NCBI RefSeq assembly: GCF_004379255.2
Contig: NC_056049.1
Location: 19,576,063 to 19,640,062, forward strand
DNA: 64,000 nucleotides
Direction: 5' to 3'
Source of the DNA: Salvia splendens
Taxonomy: Eukaryota > Streptophyta > Magnoliopsida > Lamiales > Lamiaceae
Below the pieces are notes generated by a model. That model did not search any database. It saw only the letters and a program-made list of their open reading frames with translations, and was not told where the DNA came from. Each line of letters opens with the position of its first letter. Position 1 is the first letter of the stretch. Below, piece by piece: positions 22,384 through 35,015 of this stretch. The position numbers were made by a program, and so were the translations under genes.

Positions 22384-22488
22384 AGCTCCACGTCATCTGC
22401 GGCGGCGGCGGACGGCGGTAAGAGTGCGGTGGCGAAACTTGGATTGGATCTCAACTCCGCACCGGAGGCGGAGAGTAGCTTAATTTAG
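22384..22488 (+). other. In-frame 3' extension encoding a DLNxxP EAR motif
   Basis: It begins immediately after the TAG of the NIMIN-like gene, in the same frame, and encodes Ser/Ala-rich sequence, then LGLDLNSAP, then a second TAG. The base composition is GC-rich like the gene, unlike the flanking DNA, so it looks like former or hidden coding sequence. A Stowaway MITE begins at the next base. Confidence 0.75.
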
Positions 22489-22664
22489 TACTCCCTTCAT
22501 CCCACTCAAGATGGCCACATTCTTGAGTGGCACGAGATTTTAGGAAGTGTTGTTAGATGAAATAAAATAGAGAAGAAAAAAAGGTAGTTGAACAGTTTAA
22601 CGAGGGGAGATGAGGTTATTTCCAAAATTGGAAAGTGACCCTCTTAATGGGGACGGAGGGAGTA
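22489..22664. mobile_element. Stowaway MITE
   Basis: The left end tactcccttcatcccactca is mirrored by the right end aatggggacggagggagta, with TA at both borders. It is inserted exactly after the second TAG of the NIMIN-like frame. Confidence 0.85.
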
Positions 22665-23574
22665 AATTTTTTCTGATTAATTAGCTTTTATCTAAGCTTA
22701 AAGAAAATAAAATATTTTAAAAATTTACTCGAAAATTACGGTGGCTTCCAATTTATTGAAGCGTGTTCAAAGATCCTAGAAGTAATTATTTATCTTACTA
22801 CTAATTTATCAAAATTATTGATTCATAAATTGAGGGAGAGGAGAGAAGACACGACACTTTTAGTCATATCATTAGTTGATGTGTCAGTCAAGAACAGTGC
22901 ATGATGTAGGTTGCATGTAGGGCAGCATCATCAGGCCAAGTAATTTGACAAGAATGTCCTTTAAGGGCCAGAAGGTGTTATCGTCCGAAAAAATTTAGCG
23001 CAATATACATATTCCAAATGTGGAATGGTCATACAATGGTAAACTCGAAAATGCTCTTCTCGGCTAAAATCGTTTTCAATCAAGTACATAATAATTTATG
23101 ATCAATAAGACAATAACTACAAATAAATATCTGCCTATACCTCATTTTGATTTGTATGTGGAGGTTGGTAGTTGACAAAATACTCCTATAATAATCGGTA
23201 CTTTATTTATTAATGTTATTTTCTTTATGTTTTATTACAAACAAAACTCATTATTAAGATATTTATAGCGTAAATAATTTCATTTTTGTAGTATGGTTTG
23301 TGTGATGGTTTAGTACCTCATATTTTAAATATGAGGTTTCAGATTATTGTCATTGAGATTAGTCCTCTAGCTATCGATCATAACTAAAAATTACTTAAAA
23401 GGGTCAAGTTGGTGTAGGAATTTGGTTGGGATTATATAGGAGAAGAAAGAACGATACATTGAGTCGATAATAAGTTTAAAAAATGAATATTTGATCCAAC
23501 CGCAATGAGGCCGGAGGTGATCAACATGAAGAATTCGGTCGAAACGCTGCCCGCGCCAAGACTAGCACCTCACT
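22665..23574. other. Intergenic DNA
   Basis: AT-rich, with no recognised gene or clear element ends. Confidence 0.5.
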
Positions 23575-24651
23575 TGTACTAGCGCGTTGCTGTCGACACC
23601 AGTTGATCAGTGTTGCGATTATTACTGGAATTACAAGAGATAAACAAAAACCGGGGGTAATACAACCCAAGAAGGAAGAACTGAAACTGAAAATACAATG
23701 AAAAAACGAAACTGGAAATCAAACTTAGCCGAGTCGAGGAAAGTCCTCTTTCCGCAAGACGAGATACGCTCTGGTAGTGCTCTCGGTTATGGCGTGTCGT
23801 CCCCAAAGATAAGACGACAACGTCTCTGGTGAAGCAGCACCGCTATCAGCAAAGCTCCGACGAACTGGAGGAGGAGAAGGTAGAGCTCCGGGAAGAAAGA
23901 CTATGCAGAGAGAGTATGATGCTTGTGTGTATGTTCTATTGATGCAAGAAATGACTAGCCTATTTATAGGCTTAGTCCACTGCAGGGGTCATCTCAACCT
24001 TGATGGCTGTCATCATGGCTCATCATGGCGTGGCTGTAACGGCCAGCCGTTACGAATTTGAAAGCTGGAGAGGTCGACGTTGAATCTAGACGTTGTACAC
24101 GCCCAGTTCATCCGTCGCATGTGGACTTCGTTACGTGGCAGCCTCGTAGACTTTGACTGCGTCATAATTGACGATGTGTCATGCCACTGGTCTCGCTGAC
24201 TAAGCGTTGGTCCAAAACATTAAGTTTGGGCCTACGAACCAAGCCCAAAGACCAATTGCCAAGAGCAAGAGCACGGGCACGGCTCGGCGCGCGTGTGCGC
24301 GCGTGGGCTCTTCATCCCATCTTAGTCCACTATAATTATTAAGTGTAGTAAGGTCACTTAATAAATACACATTTAAAGATGTGTCTCATCTCCTATGATA
24401 ATTAACACTAGTTAATTACTCTTTAAGCTTTAATTTCATAGCTTTATTAAAAGCTACAATGTGACCAACTTTAATCTAATTTTTCTCACTCACCGGGAAT
24501 CAGATTTGAGAAAGTGAATATACTACGGTCATCTACGCGGAACGTAGATCGACACTATATCATTTAATTTCTCAAAATAAATGTCTCGTCACATTTATTA
24601 CTGGTCAAATTTCATCGACCGAGCATCTTAAATTCAAGATTCCAATAATCA
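23575..24651 (-). mobile_element. Probable old LTR or LTR-retroelement fragment
   Basis: This stretch is more GC-rich than its surroundings. On the minus strand it has a palindromic TATA region (gcctataaataggc at 23958-23971) followed by a leader-like segment rich in charged-looking GC words, the layout of an LTR promoter and R region. I found no target duplication, and the exact ends are unknown. The word cctcacttgta occurs near both possible ends (23567-23578 and about 24689-24699), which might mark insertion borders. Confidence 0.35.
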
Positions 24652-25554
24652 GCTTCTCTTTTCATCATGTATTTTGATGCTTGTTTTGCCCTCACTTGTA
24701 AAATCTATTGATTGAATATAATGATTTCAATCAAACAATAGTATGTTAATCACCCCTTCTGCTCATTCTAAGAAGACTTATTCTTTCTCTAAGTTTCACA
24801 TGCAAAATTAAGTCTCCATATCCATTTAAATGTATTGTATGGAACAATATTTGAGATGTCCTAAGCGTTTATTGATTATTTGAAAATGGGGAAAAAATGT
24901 AGAGATGTCCAAACATTACAAAAATGGTAGGAAGTAACTAAAAAGAGCACCACTATTTGAATTTGGAACTTATATTTCTGACACAAATATTGATTATTTA
25001 TATTTATAATTATTTGTATCGGAGTATTTATTATTCTATTCATTCAATATTTCTTTAGATAAAAAGCACATATTTTAAACTTAAGTTATTAATACTGTTT
25101 AATATTTTGATATATTTAACATTATCAAAATTAAGTGTTGAATGGTATCATATGGATTATGAATGGTAAAACCAAGTAAAGATTTTTTTTCTTAAATCAT
25201 TTTCAATGATACACTAAAACCTAAAATGTAGTAAGTGAATATAGTATCACCAACTTTTACACTAAACTCAGTTTTATTTTAATGCAAATGTCACATCAAA
25301 TAGCAATATTACTCTAACTATTTACATTAAATTCAAACTTAAATATTCTCTATTCACTAACTTTTTTTACTCACAAAATTTGAAAAAGTAATATAAGTTT
25401 GGTTTATTATAAACCTAAAAAATAAATAATTTACTTAAAAATCTAAAATAAGATTAATTAAAGTAAAATCACTATTTAATGTTATATTTATATTAAAAAT
25501 AAGTTTGAATTATAAATAGTTGAAGATATTCTTTATTTTTTTCGCATCAACACA
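24652..25554. other. Intergenic DNA
   Basis: Very AT-rich spacer. No coding signal. Confidence 0.5.
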
Positions 25555-25562
25555 TCCCTGAT

Positions 25563-26370
25563 TAGGGGTGGGGAAATGGTTCTCGGTTCTTGGTTAACCG
25601 AGAACCGAACCTTATTTTTTCAGTTATCGGTTAACCGAGAACCGAAAAAATAAGGTTAAGGTTCGGTCCCGGTTAGTGGGTTTAGGATTTAGACGGTTCT
25701 CGGTTCTAACCGAAAACCGAAAGGAGAAGCGAAGAACCGATTAGTGTATTTAATTTTAATTTTTTATAGATTCATTTTAATTTCATAAACTCTATCTTTC
25801 AAGTTTCAAAGAACTTGATAGAAATCAAACTCTATGTCCCTATATTTTGTATGCATTTTAGACAAGAGAATACACAAATAAGAGAGATAACCAATCTCAT
25901 GACAGCTACTTTGTTTATTAAAATTTAGAACTTAACGTATTAGATAAATATGGAGCATTAGCAAATAACTTAAATATCCCATAATGATATAGGTACATTG
26001 ACTTATCTTCCTCTCTCATCTAAATTCTCGTAGCACGCCGACACCGTTGCTCTCTCCCACATCGGCGACGACGAGGCTGCTGCTTTCTCCTCGTTGCGCT
26101 GCTCTCTCTCGCGCTGGGGACGATGAGGCTGCTGCCCTCTCCACACTGCTGCTCTCTCCGACGAGGCTGCCGTCCAACTCTCCACGCCGATGTTCTCTCA
26201 TTCGGTTCCTTTGGTGGAACCGAAGAACCTGTCGGTTAGGACCGATCGGTTCCTCAAGGAACTGAACCAACAAAGGGTGCGGTTCCGGTTCTAGATTTTG
26301 GAAAAAATGGGATTCAGTTAACCGACTAATCGGTTCGATTGGAACCGAACCAACTGAATCCCCACCCCTA
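25563..26370. mobile_element. Non-autonomous hAT element, 808 bp, with 8-bp target duplication
   Basis: Perfect 12-bp inverted ends (taggggtgggga) and the duplication tccctgat at 25555-25562 and 26371-26378. Both ends are packed with direct and inverted ggttctcggtt / ggttaaccgagaacc words, which look like subterminal transposase-binding repeats. A GC-rich central part (26040-26250) has overlapping open frames on both strands with low-complexity translations. I regard these as chance products of repeats. Confidence 0.92.
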
Positions 26371-26378
26371 TCCCTGAT

Positions 26379-26917
26379 AAACAAATCCAACCGATTTAAT
26401 TATTCAAGGGTTGCTTATTCAGGAGATTCACTTATTCATGGACAATGTTTGGCAGCTGTAATTCAATTTAATTTACGCCTTTTCTCTACAACAATTTTGT
26501 ATGCTATAGTCAAGTATTTAGATTCATGTTTGATTAATATATTATATTCAGCTGAAGCGTTATTCGTTTGTCTTAAAGAAACACATTTATATTTTAATTG
26601 AATTATGCTTTAGCTTTATCGATGCAGTATAATTTTTTCAGCTAACCACAAATGGTGGAATTGAGATCAAAATTAAAAGGTTGAGTAAGTAACCAACATT
26701 TAATTACTGAAAATTCAAAATACGACCAAGCCTGTGGATTTAGGCTGGCAAGAATCAAGACAACTAGTCTCTTCTATATACCAAAGAGAATTGACAATAG
26801 TAACTATTACTACATGCATGTTAGAGTGATACTATGTCTCCTACCTTAATTTGTTCTCTCTTCAAAAATTTACATTAGACTACCAAAATAAGCTCATCTT
26901 CCAAGATGAGAAGCACC
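26379..26917. other. Downstream spacer and 3' UTR of the ASI1-like gene
   Basis: AT-rich, no other gene. The 3' UTR of the minus-strand ASI1-like gene probably lies within 26750-26917. Confidence 0.5.
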
Positions 26918-29900
26918 TCACATGTTTTGGATCTTCAACCTGTTCATCAAAGGTTCAATTTCTTTGCCTTGTTGCTGCAAATACAGATTTCCATATGAAT
27001 GCAGGAAAAAAATAAATACTCCAAGTAATAAGCTTCGATGGTATACCTCATGCAACGCTGCCCACCATCTCCGTGATTTTTCATCAAGTTCACGCCACAG
27101 AATGGCCATCTCAAACTCGACTGTATTATTCTGTGAGAAGTGTGACGTCGCCACTGCATCCCTCTGTAGAGGACGATTATTTTAGTAACTTCACTGAATA
27201 TTAGCATAAACCTAGAGTGGGAAAAAAACGAGAGGATAAGTAGGAGAAATTACCGTTTCTTTGCGTTGCTTGTAAGCTCTGCCTCTGTCGACGCTAAGAT
27301 GGCCAACAAACCTTTCAGCAGCAGCAACTTTTCTGATGAATCTTCTTCGACCAATAATAGGCCTGTAAAGAAAGTAGCTGCATGCTATTATCGAAATATC
27401 TAAGTTACAAGCAGAAGAAAGAGATCCCAGATACAGATTCTACCCTTTGTTGCGCGGGGAGGAGCTTGAATAACCATATGCTAAAGCCTTAAAAGATAAA
27501 CGTACCTTCCGTCACCAAGCACAAGACAACCATTGAGCAACTCTGACATGACCTTGTCTGCTGCTTCCTTTGTTTTGAACATTACAAGTGCTTGTCCTAT
27601 AAAAACCATTATTTAGGGACACAAATGGATCAATCAAGGGTGTATAATACAATTGCGTGAAATGATGCCACAATACTATACCAGAGCGTACGCTGGAAAA
27701 GGCAGTGGTTGGTACCATCTTTGCCTTAACATTTTCTCTAAAAACATGCCAAACAATATCCTGAGATAGGCAAAAAAAGTAGTTTATGAAGTCTTGTCGA
27801 TCCAGATTCTAACAATGACGCATTATAAGCATTCGATGTGTATGACTGCTCAGAAGATTAAATTTCTCAATCAACTAACAACTGCAACAAAAATTGACCC
27901 CAGAAGACAAACTAGCAGTCAATCAACTGCAGACGTAACTTACATTTAGCGCTGCAACTAGTTACTCTACATATCCACAAGTGTGATATTGTTTCCTAGT
28001 TACAAATTTTGAAATGCTTCAAACTTTTCTAACTTATACAATGACATTCAAATAATTGCTACCGGTACATGTACTATAAGATATCAGCTTTATATAAATT
28101 ATTAAATACAGCAAAGGATGGAAGCTCTTCCATATGTTGAGTACGCTGACATGCATTACATCCATGATGATATATACTTCATATGCAGTAAAATAAAGCT
28201 AAAATTTCAAATAAACCCAACAAGTAAAAATAGTTAAAATCAACACCTATCAATGAAATACCTCAACTTCTGAAGCCGCAAATGAAGGGTCAAGGTTTTC
28301 TAATACTAGTATCGTCCCTTTGGCATTTGCTTCATTTAACCTTTCCTCTGCCCAAACCTGGGAAATAACAACGGGGTAAATAAAGGCTATAAAATAATTG
28401 TACCTCTATTGCAAGGTCACGTGTTCGATCCATGACCATACAAGAGGAGCCATGACCATTTCATAAAGATATTCCCTTGTCAACTCAAATGCACAATTAC
28501 GAGTTCTAGAGATTCAATAGAATAACATTGTCACTTGCAAATTTTTATACATACATTGGAATATTTCTGTCCTGCTCTCGCAAACCAGAATAACTATAGC
28601 ATATAGGAAGATCAGGAAAACACTCACCTCAAGCTTCAACCATTTGCTGGTGTCCTGCAATCAACATATGCAAATATGAAAATGATCATACCAATTGAAT
28701 CCACAATCTTAATTTCTCATTGAAACAATTCTTCAAAATTTAGGCTATAGATATATAGAAAGCTATTTCAAGGAATCATTTCTGGTAAAAGACAGCTCAA
28801 TTATTCACATATTCCAAAATTGATAATGAATTATCTCTAAAGTCCTTCGATGAATAACTAAGAATTAGTTCCTTTTGAAATAAGGATACTTTGCAAATGA
28901 GAGGGAAATATCCAAATAACTATGCAACAAGCGAGGCCAACTCTTAAAAGCCCTTGTTTAACTAAGATTGCAAAAGTTGCAAGAAAATTTATATTATATC
29001 TCTGCGACTAAGGTAGAATGACTCACCATACCAGGCTTTCTTGTGACTTCCGAGAACTTGTGACTGATGCCCATGCTTACTTGTTTATTTATAGGTCCTT
29101 TCCCAGTAAACTCTCTTGTTTTTGAGTAACTACTCTTCCTTCCAGAGAGATCTGTGTTTTTTCGGAAAGAAAGCTTAACCTTTTTGTCTTCCCTTGAAGC
29201 TGTGGTTGGAGGATTAGACAATGCATCATCAGTTCGATTCCTGACTACTGAGAACTTTTGACTGATTACTGTGCCTACATGTTTCTCATTAACAGGTCCT
29301 TTCCCAGTAAACTCTCTTATTTCTAAATAACTACTCTTCCTGGCAGAGAGATCTGTGTTTTCTGTGCAAGAAAGCTTCACATGTTTCTCTTCTCCTGAAG
29401 CCGTGGTTGGAGGATTAGGCAATGCATCAACGGTTTGATTCCTGACTTCTGTAAACTTGTGACTGACACATGTGCCTACATGTTGCTTATTAACAAGTCC
29501 TTTCCCAGTAAACTCTCTTGTTTCTAAATAACTACTTTTCTTGGCAGAGAGATCTGTGTTTTCTATGCAAGAAAGCTTCACATGATTCTCTTCTCCTGAA
29601 GCTGTGGTTGGAGGATTAAACAATGCATCACCACTTCGATTACCTTTAGACACAGCACAAATTAGAATCAAAATCCAAGAGTAGGTGTCTGTTCAAAACG
29701 ATAAACCAAAGGATACCTGAAGAAGGTAGAAGTTTTCTTTTCTTTGTAGGACCTATATCAGATGGACTTGCTGGGAGGAACTGCACAGACCTCTTGATAT
29801 TATCTCTAGCAAGAGGCCTATCTGTTATAGAACTTTTTATCTGCCTACTGCTAGTGCTAGAAGTATAACCTCGTGCATCGAGTCCTGCATGCATAGCAAA

Positions 29901-31476
29901 TAATCAAAATTCCTCTCTTAAGTGCTTGATTAATTAGTCTTACAGGCAACCTGATAGTATGCACAATTTTATCATGGTATGATAGATTGGAGGTCTGTCT
30001 TCTAACCTGCTTTAGCACATAAAGTTTGCAATTCATTGGAGAATGAGATTATATCAGATTAAGATTCTCTTCCTTTGCAAGGAAACAACTTGACAGACAC
30101 GTAAAACAGTTACTTCACCATTATCTATTGATAAATCCAAGTATGTGGAGCATTAATATAACCTAATGTACCATTTAAAGAAAACAGATAGATAATGAAA
30201 TGGTTATGTGTATTTAAGGACGATATTGGCACAAGAAAAAATTTAAGTAACATTTTCCAGCCAAATCTACTCTGACAACTACTCCACTCCCTATAAAAGC
30301 AGGCTACAAAGGCAGATTTAAAACTTAGGATATAAATAATGTGACATGTTCTCCAAATCTGTCATACACTAATGAAGATATACATATATATCAATATATA
30401 TGTGTGCATACATGCTGTAAACATAATTTACTATTAACCAGCAATCCAGCATAGTACTTGTGACCTAGTCAACCATGGCATCAGTAGTTTAACGAGCAAT
30501 GCAGTTCTAACTTCTAATTGCTTCATAGGTCAGGCCCATCAGCATGTGTTTATCTAAGAAACGTTATTTCTTTTTCATTCACAAATTGTGTGCATTATTT
30601 AACAATCCTATTTTGCACCTAAGTAGGCAGAGGACCAAGTGCTTACTGAAGTCACATTTTGGACTCTCGGCCTTCAAAGGTTCTTTACATTCGGAACCAT
30701 CACCTAAAGTTTGAGAACTCCTCCTGTTTAAAAAATGATCAACTGCATAGATATTTAGTCATCTAAGAAACAGACCACACACACACGCAATAACTTATTA
30801 CAAGGGATCATTTCACAAACCTTTGATTCCAGCAATTGAGCTAGGAAAGTTCTCTAATACTTTGCGCCTGCCGACATCAAAAGTCCGATAAAAAAGGAAA
30901 TCAGCTGACCCCAATTCTTTTTCAGTTGGTTGAGGGTTTCTTTGGTCCTTCGATGAGCAAACCATATCGCATTTTCCCATAATTGCTTCCTATGCAACCA
31001 TTGGGAAAGCAACGAATAATGCAATCAAGGGCATAGCAGAATGTAAAAAAATTAAAGAAAAGCACACTCTGGTATATGATGAATTGATGATATCAGATAG
31101 ATAATTAAAAAAAACAAGTTACCAATGGGTTAATGTTTGAAAGACCTCTGCCTTCACCGCAAGCTAGGAAAAGCTCTCGTTCAAGCGGCTTGACATCTCC
31201 TAAAAAGCTAGCTATGTCCCTCGGTTTAAAAAACCACACAACTTCTACCCTCTTCTCACGATTGTCAATCTCCAAAATTCTTATGAGCTTACCAATGTCG
31301 ATCTGATCATTGCGCCGCAAACACACAGTATCATAGAGGGAATACTTAACACCCTCTAGAGTGAAAGACTCATACAGATTGATACTCCCCCTTCTGACAC
31401 CCCAAGAAAATGGAACAACATGCTCTCGTTTCGGCTCCGGAAATGTTTTCTCATTATGTTCCATAGGTTGAGACAT
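26918..31476 (-). CDS. ASI1: ASI1/IBM2/SG1-type BAH and RRM domain protein, 12 coding exons, 659 aa
   Basis: Coding exons, 5' to 3': 31476-31123, 30989-30821, 30742-30647, 29884-29717, 29643-29027, 28654-28628, 28357-28262, 27760-27682, 27596-27506, 27362-27254, 27163-27047, 26974-26918. All introns are GT-AG, the phase is unbroken, and the sum is 1980 bp. The N-terminal BAH domain (residues about 20-170) has PFSWGVRRGS, YSLYDTVCLRR, VEVVWFFKP and ELFLACGEG. Residues 263-468 are three tandem 67-residue repeats. A C-terminal RRM (about 487-565) begins TILVLENLDPSF; a basic C-terminus follows. Arabidopsis ASI1 (IBM2, SG1) has this BAH-RRM order and keeps full-length transcription through introns containing silenced transposons. 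A non-coding first exon is likely, since a good acceptor lies at 31525. The start could be 31476 or the Met four codons on. Confidence 0.93.
29027..29643 (-). repeat. Three tandem 200-bp repeats inside one exon
   Basis: The exon is almost wholly three in-phase repeats of 67, 67 and 66 codons. Shared words include NPPTTASGEE, ENTDLSA.KSSYLE and REFTGKG. The first two units are more alike; the third carries more changes (ASREDKKVKLSF). Confidence 0.95.
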
Positions 31477-31523
31477 ACTATCATACACGTATCTTAAAAA
31501 GCTCGCACTCAAATCTTCAATAA

Positions 31524-32608
31524 CCTGAAATTAAATCAATGCATATGACCTCAATTGATAGAATCGAAGAATCACACTCAAACTACCAATAGAAACACAA
31601 ACCATAGGAAAGAACTCAACAAATTTCACTCAAAGCACCATCAGATTTACATGTGAGCTTAATTAGATAACAGCAAAGCCACGTAGAGAAATGAAAAAAC
31701 AAAATTAACAACTCAAACTCTAGTCTCAAATGCTGGAAATGCCTGATTCTCTGGTTTTGCAGTCATGTAAAAAAAGAGAGAGAATCGTAATCCTCTGTTC
31801 ACGCCCTAGGTTTTGTGATAAGCAAGTACTCTATTGAAGCTGGGGATGTTATTTTGTACAGAATCACAGAGAAAGTGTGTGTGATAAAAGAAAAATGAGT
31901 ACTATTAGAAATTCCTGCACCTATCTTCCTTCTTCAATCTTCCAAAGCAATAAAAAAAACAAAACTAGCGAAGATAACACACTAGAATGCAGAAATCACA
32001 GTGCGAAAACCCTCGTGAAGGGAAGAACAAACAGAAACATCGTGGTGCAACAAATTTAGAGGAAGACGGAGATAATGCGCGGAGAAATAGTGGAGGTTGG
32101 GAGAGGAATTACGTTGGAGAGGTGGTAAGAAAAGTAACGAGTTGGATTGTGGGTTGTTTTTTTCGGAAGGAACGTGTGCTATTTAAGGGGGAAACGCTGG
32201 TGTTTATTAGCTTGGGAATTTGAAATACTCAAGCGGTCTAATATTGGTAATGGAGGCTAGAATGCGCGGGGTGATAAATTAATACTATCGTGCGCCGGGA
32301 GATGTACGGCCAGCCAGTATCAGGCAGGCAGGGGAGGGGAGGAGTAGCCATGCAGGGAAGGAGCAAGCGCCTACACGCGCTTCAGTCGCGCGTGGTTTGC
32401 ACTACTTTGTACAGATTTTTACGTCTTTGTCATTTCTTCTAGGGTCAATTGACTAACATATATCATCGTGAAGTGACCGATGGCAGTAATGGATAAAAGG
32501 CGAAAATGTTGTTTTTAAACATAAATTGTTTCAAACTAACATAATACAGTTAATTGGACTAAAAATAATGTGGATAAAGGAAAACAAAATAAAATAGAAA
32601 ATCAATAT
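31524..32608. other. 5' region of the ASI1-like gene
   Basis: An acceptor at 31525-31526 precedes the start-codon exon, so an untranslated exon and the promoter probably lie between here and about 32200. The bases 32280-32400 are GC-rich, unlike the rest. No other gene was recognised. Confidence 0.45.
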
Positions 32609-32792
32609 TACTCCCTCCGTCCCGGGCTACTCGCTCCTTTCCTTTTCGGCACGGAGATTAAGGAATGAGTGTATAGGAAAGTCAAAAATTACGGCTGTAG
32701 GTGAAAATTTTTACTAAAAATGGAAAGAGTGCAAGTAACTTGGGACGCCCAAAAAGGAAATAAGTGCGAGTAGTGCGGGACGGAGGGAGTAT
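32609..32792. mobile_element. Stowaway MITE
   Basis: Ends tactccctccgtcccgggct and gtgcgggacggagggagta form good inverted repeats with TA borders. Confidence 0.88.
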
Positions 32793-32814
32793 TTTACTAT
32801 GAAACGATTTTTAA

Positions 32815-33023
32815 TATCTCTATGTCCCTAAACATATGAATCTTTGAAATTGTATGATTTTAATGCAAACTTAGTGAAGTAAGATAGATAGGAGGAAAAG
32901 TGTGAGTGAAAAATAGGTCTTACTTCATTAGAGATAAAAAAATTATCTAAAATTGAAAGTTCTATTTTTAGAGGATGAACTAAAAAGTAAGAATTTTGAT
33001 TTTTAGAGGATGGGAGGGAGACT
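32815..33023. mobile_element. Stowaway-like MITE, older copy
   Basis: The left end tctatgtccctaaacata and the right end tttttagaggatgggaggga are imperfect inverted repeats. The interior carries the family word ttaatgcaaacttagtgaag. Confidence 0.6.
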
Positions 33024-33095
33024 ATACTACTAATAAACTGTGAAAGAAAAAGTAAAAAAGTAGGTAAAATGGATAGAGACTGGAAAAAAGAATTA

Positions 33096-33384
33096 TTCCA
33101 TCCGTCTTCTAATAATTGTCTACTTTAGTTTAGACACGAGTTTTAGGAAATATAAAGATAAGTGAGTTGAAAAATTAGTAGTGTATGAGTCTTACTTTTA
33201 TATATTAATTTTATAACAAAATGTGAATGAAATGAGTTAATAGAATGTGGAACATACTTACTATTTATGGTAAAAAGTCAAAGTGAATAATTAATGAGAG
33301 ATGAATGAAAATAACAATAGTGAATAATTAATGGGGACTAATAAAAATGGCAAAAGTGAACAATTAGTGGATGGATGGAGTAAT
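33096..33384. mobile_element. Stowaway-like MITE, long form
   Basis: The left end attccatccgtcttctaata is mirrored by gtggatggatggagtaat. The interior has several repeats of agtgaataattaatg. Confidence 0.6.
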
Positions 33385-35015
33385 AAAAAAAATTCCTTGA
33401 ATAGAAATGGAACTAATCTTCTAGATGAACTAAAATGAAAAAATAAAAGTATTTTTAGTGGTTTATGGGAATAGAATTTTCTTAAAGATAATAAAAAGTA
33501 ATCTTGATGGTAGACAATGTGAATTATAGTAAGAGAGAAATGCAAAGAAAGGAATTGAAGGTTCATTAGTAAGAAATGCAACATACAGTATTTTATTAGA
33601 GAAAAAAACTTATCATAAATAGATGTAGAATAGTTTTTAATGGAAATGTAATTGTACTATTTTATGTGGATGTGGTAGTATTTTTAATAATTAAAGTATA
33701 TATTAAAATTAAATAAGGGTATTAATATTTTTCCATTTATCTTCAGTTATTTTATTTTGTATTTTGATTATTTTAATATTGGTTGGCGGATTTCTAAAAT
33801 TGAAATGGCAGTAATGCATGAATTTAGGTGGTGAAAATTATAAACAAAAGTAAATATATAAACTGAATTTCATTCGTAATGTTGATAATGAATGAAAATG
33901 AAATTGAGATAAGAGAGAATTATTTCACCAGTTTTAAGTATTTATAGTTATAGTTGAAAAAGAAAATAAAAAGGAAAGAATAGGTTGTAAATAGAAATTG
34001 AACAATTAAGAGAAACAGAATAATGCAATATGTTGTTGAAAACTTGGAGAATGAGAAGGCAATGAATGGAGTGATGAAGCAAAAACAATCATCATCTTCA
34101 AACAGTCATGAATGGACACAACAGGGACTGCTTAGGGCTAACATACAAAACACAACACACAGATTTTGCCTCACATCAGCTGCTTAATATTTCCAGTTCA
34201 CAAACTTTGGTAACAAACTTTAGTGTTATATCAAGAGAAATCAATTTAACATACGGTTTGAGCCCTTGATAGGGCGAAGTACCAGTGCGAGTGGAAGGAT
34301 GAGAAGGACAACGACGAGTGCACAAATGCGATGAGGAAGACACATGGGATTGAGCGCATACACTACACGTGGTAATCGCAATAGATTATTGAGAAGCATC
34401 GCGCGCTCAAGCGCATACACTACATGTGGTAATAGCAACAGAGATATTCATTTCAAAACAATTTTCTTTTGGTTTTAATCTTTTTTCAAGATTCAAATGT
34501 TGTAGCCTCATTTTTACAAATAAAAGAAGATCAGTGAAAAACTAGTTTTCCCATGAACTTTTGTATACAATGAGGGACCAGGGTGCGTTAACTATGAGTT
34601 ATAAAAAGAATAATCAAGAATGCTACTTCCAAAGCTCTTCCCAAAATATAATTTATTTATCCATTGCTTAAATATCAAAAACATATATGCAAAAATTCAA
34701 AACCATTACTGACTTTTAACGTAAAAAAGGCTATTTAAACATCACCACAAAATAAAAGTATTTCCACGCCAAGTATTTTAGGATTTAGGATAAGCTAGTC
34801 CGAGGGGATTGTATTAATACAAAACTAAGTGTTTGATCTGTGACAGTAAACACATAATGATACATGTGGAGCAAACATAGAAGAAAGCTAACAAATTAAA
34901 CCCCTTACCTTAGCATTCATGTTTTGTCTTATCAAGTTTAGCATTTACCTAAATCTGATCCTAGTGGATTAGAAACAAGCCCTTCTTCTTCTTCCTTCTT
35001 CCAATTCAAACTACT
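33385..35015. other. Intergenic DNA and 3' side of NC2-alpha
   Basis: No gene recognised. A short GC-richer patch at 34250-34440 has two direct copies of agcgcatacactacacgtgg-type sequence, 64 bp apart. The 3' UTR of NC2-alpha probably occupies 34750-35015. Confidence 0.5.

Noticed and set aside
26016..26390. Overlapping ORFs on both strands inside the hAT element
   Set aside because: Low-complexity translations from repeated ctcgg/ccgag words, no transposase motif.
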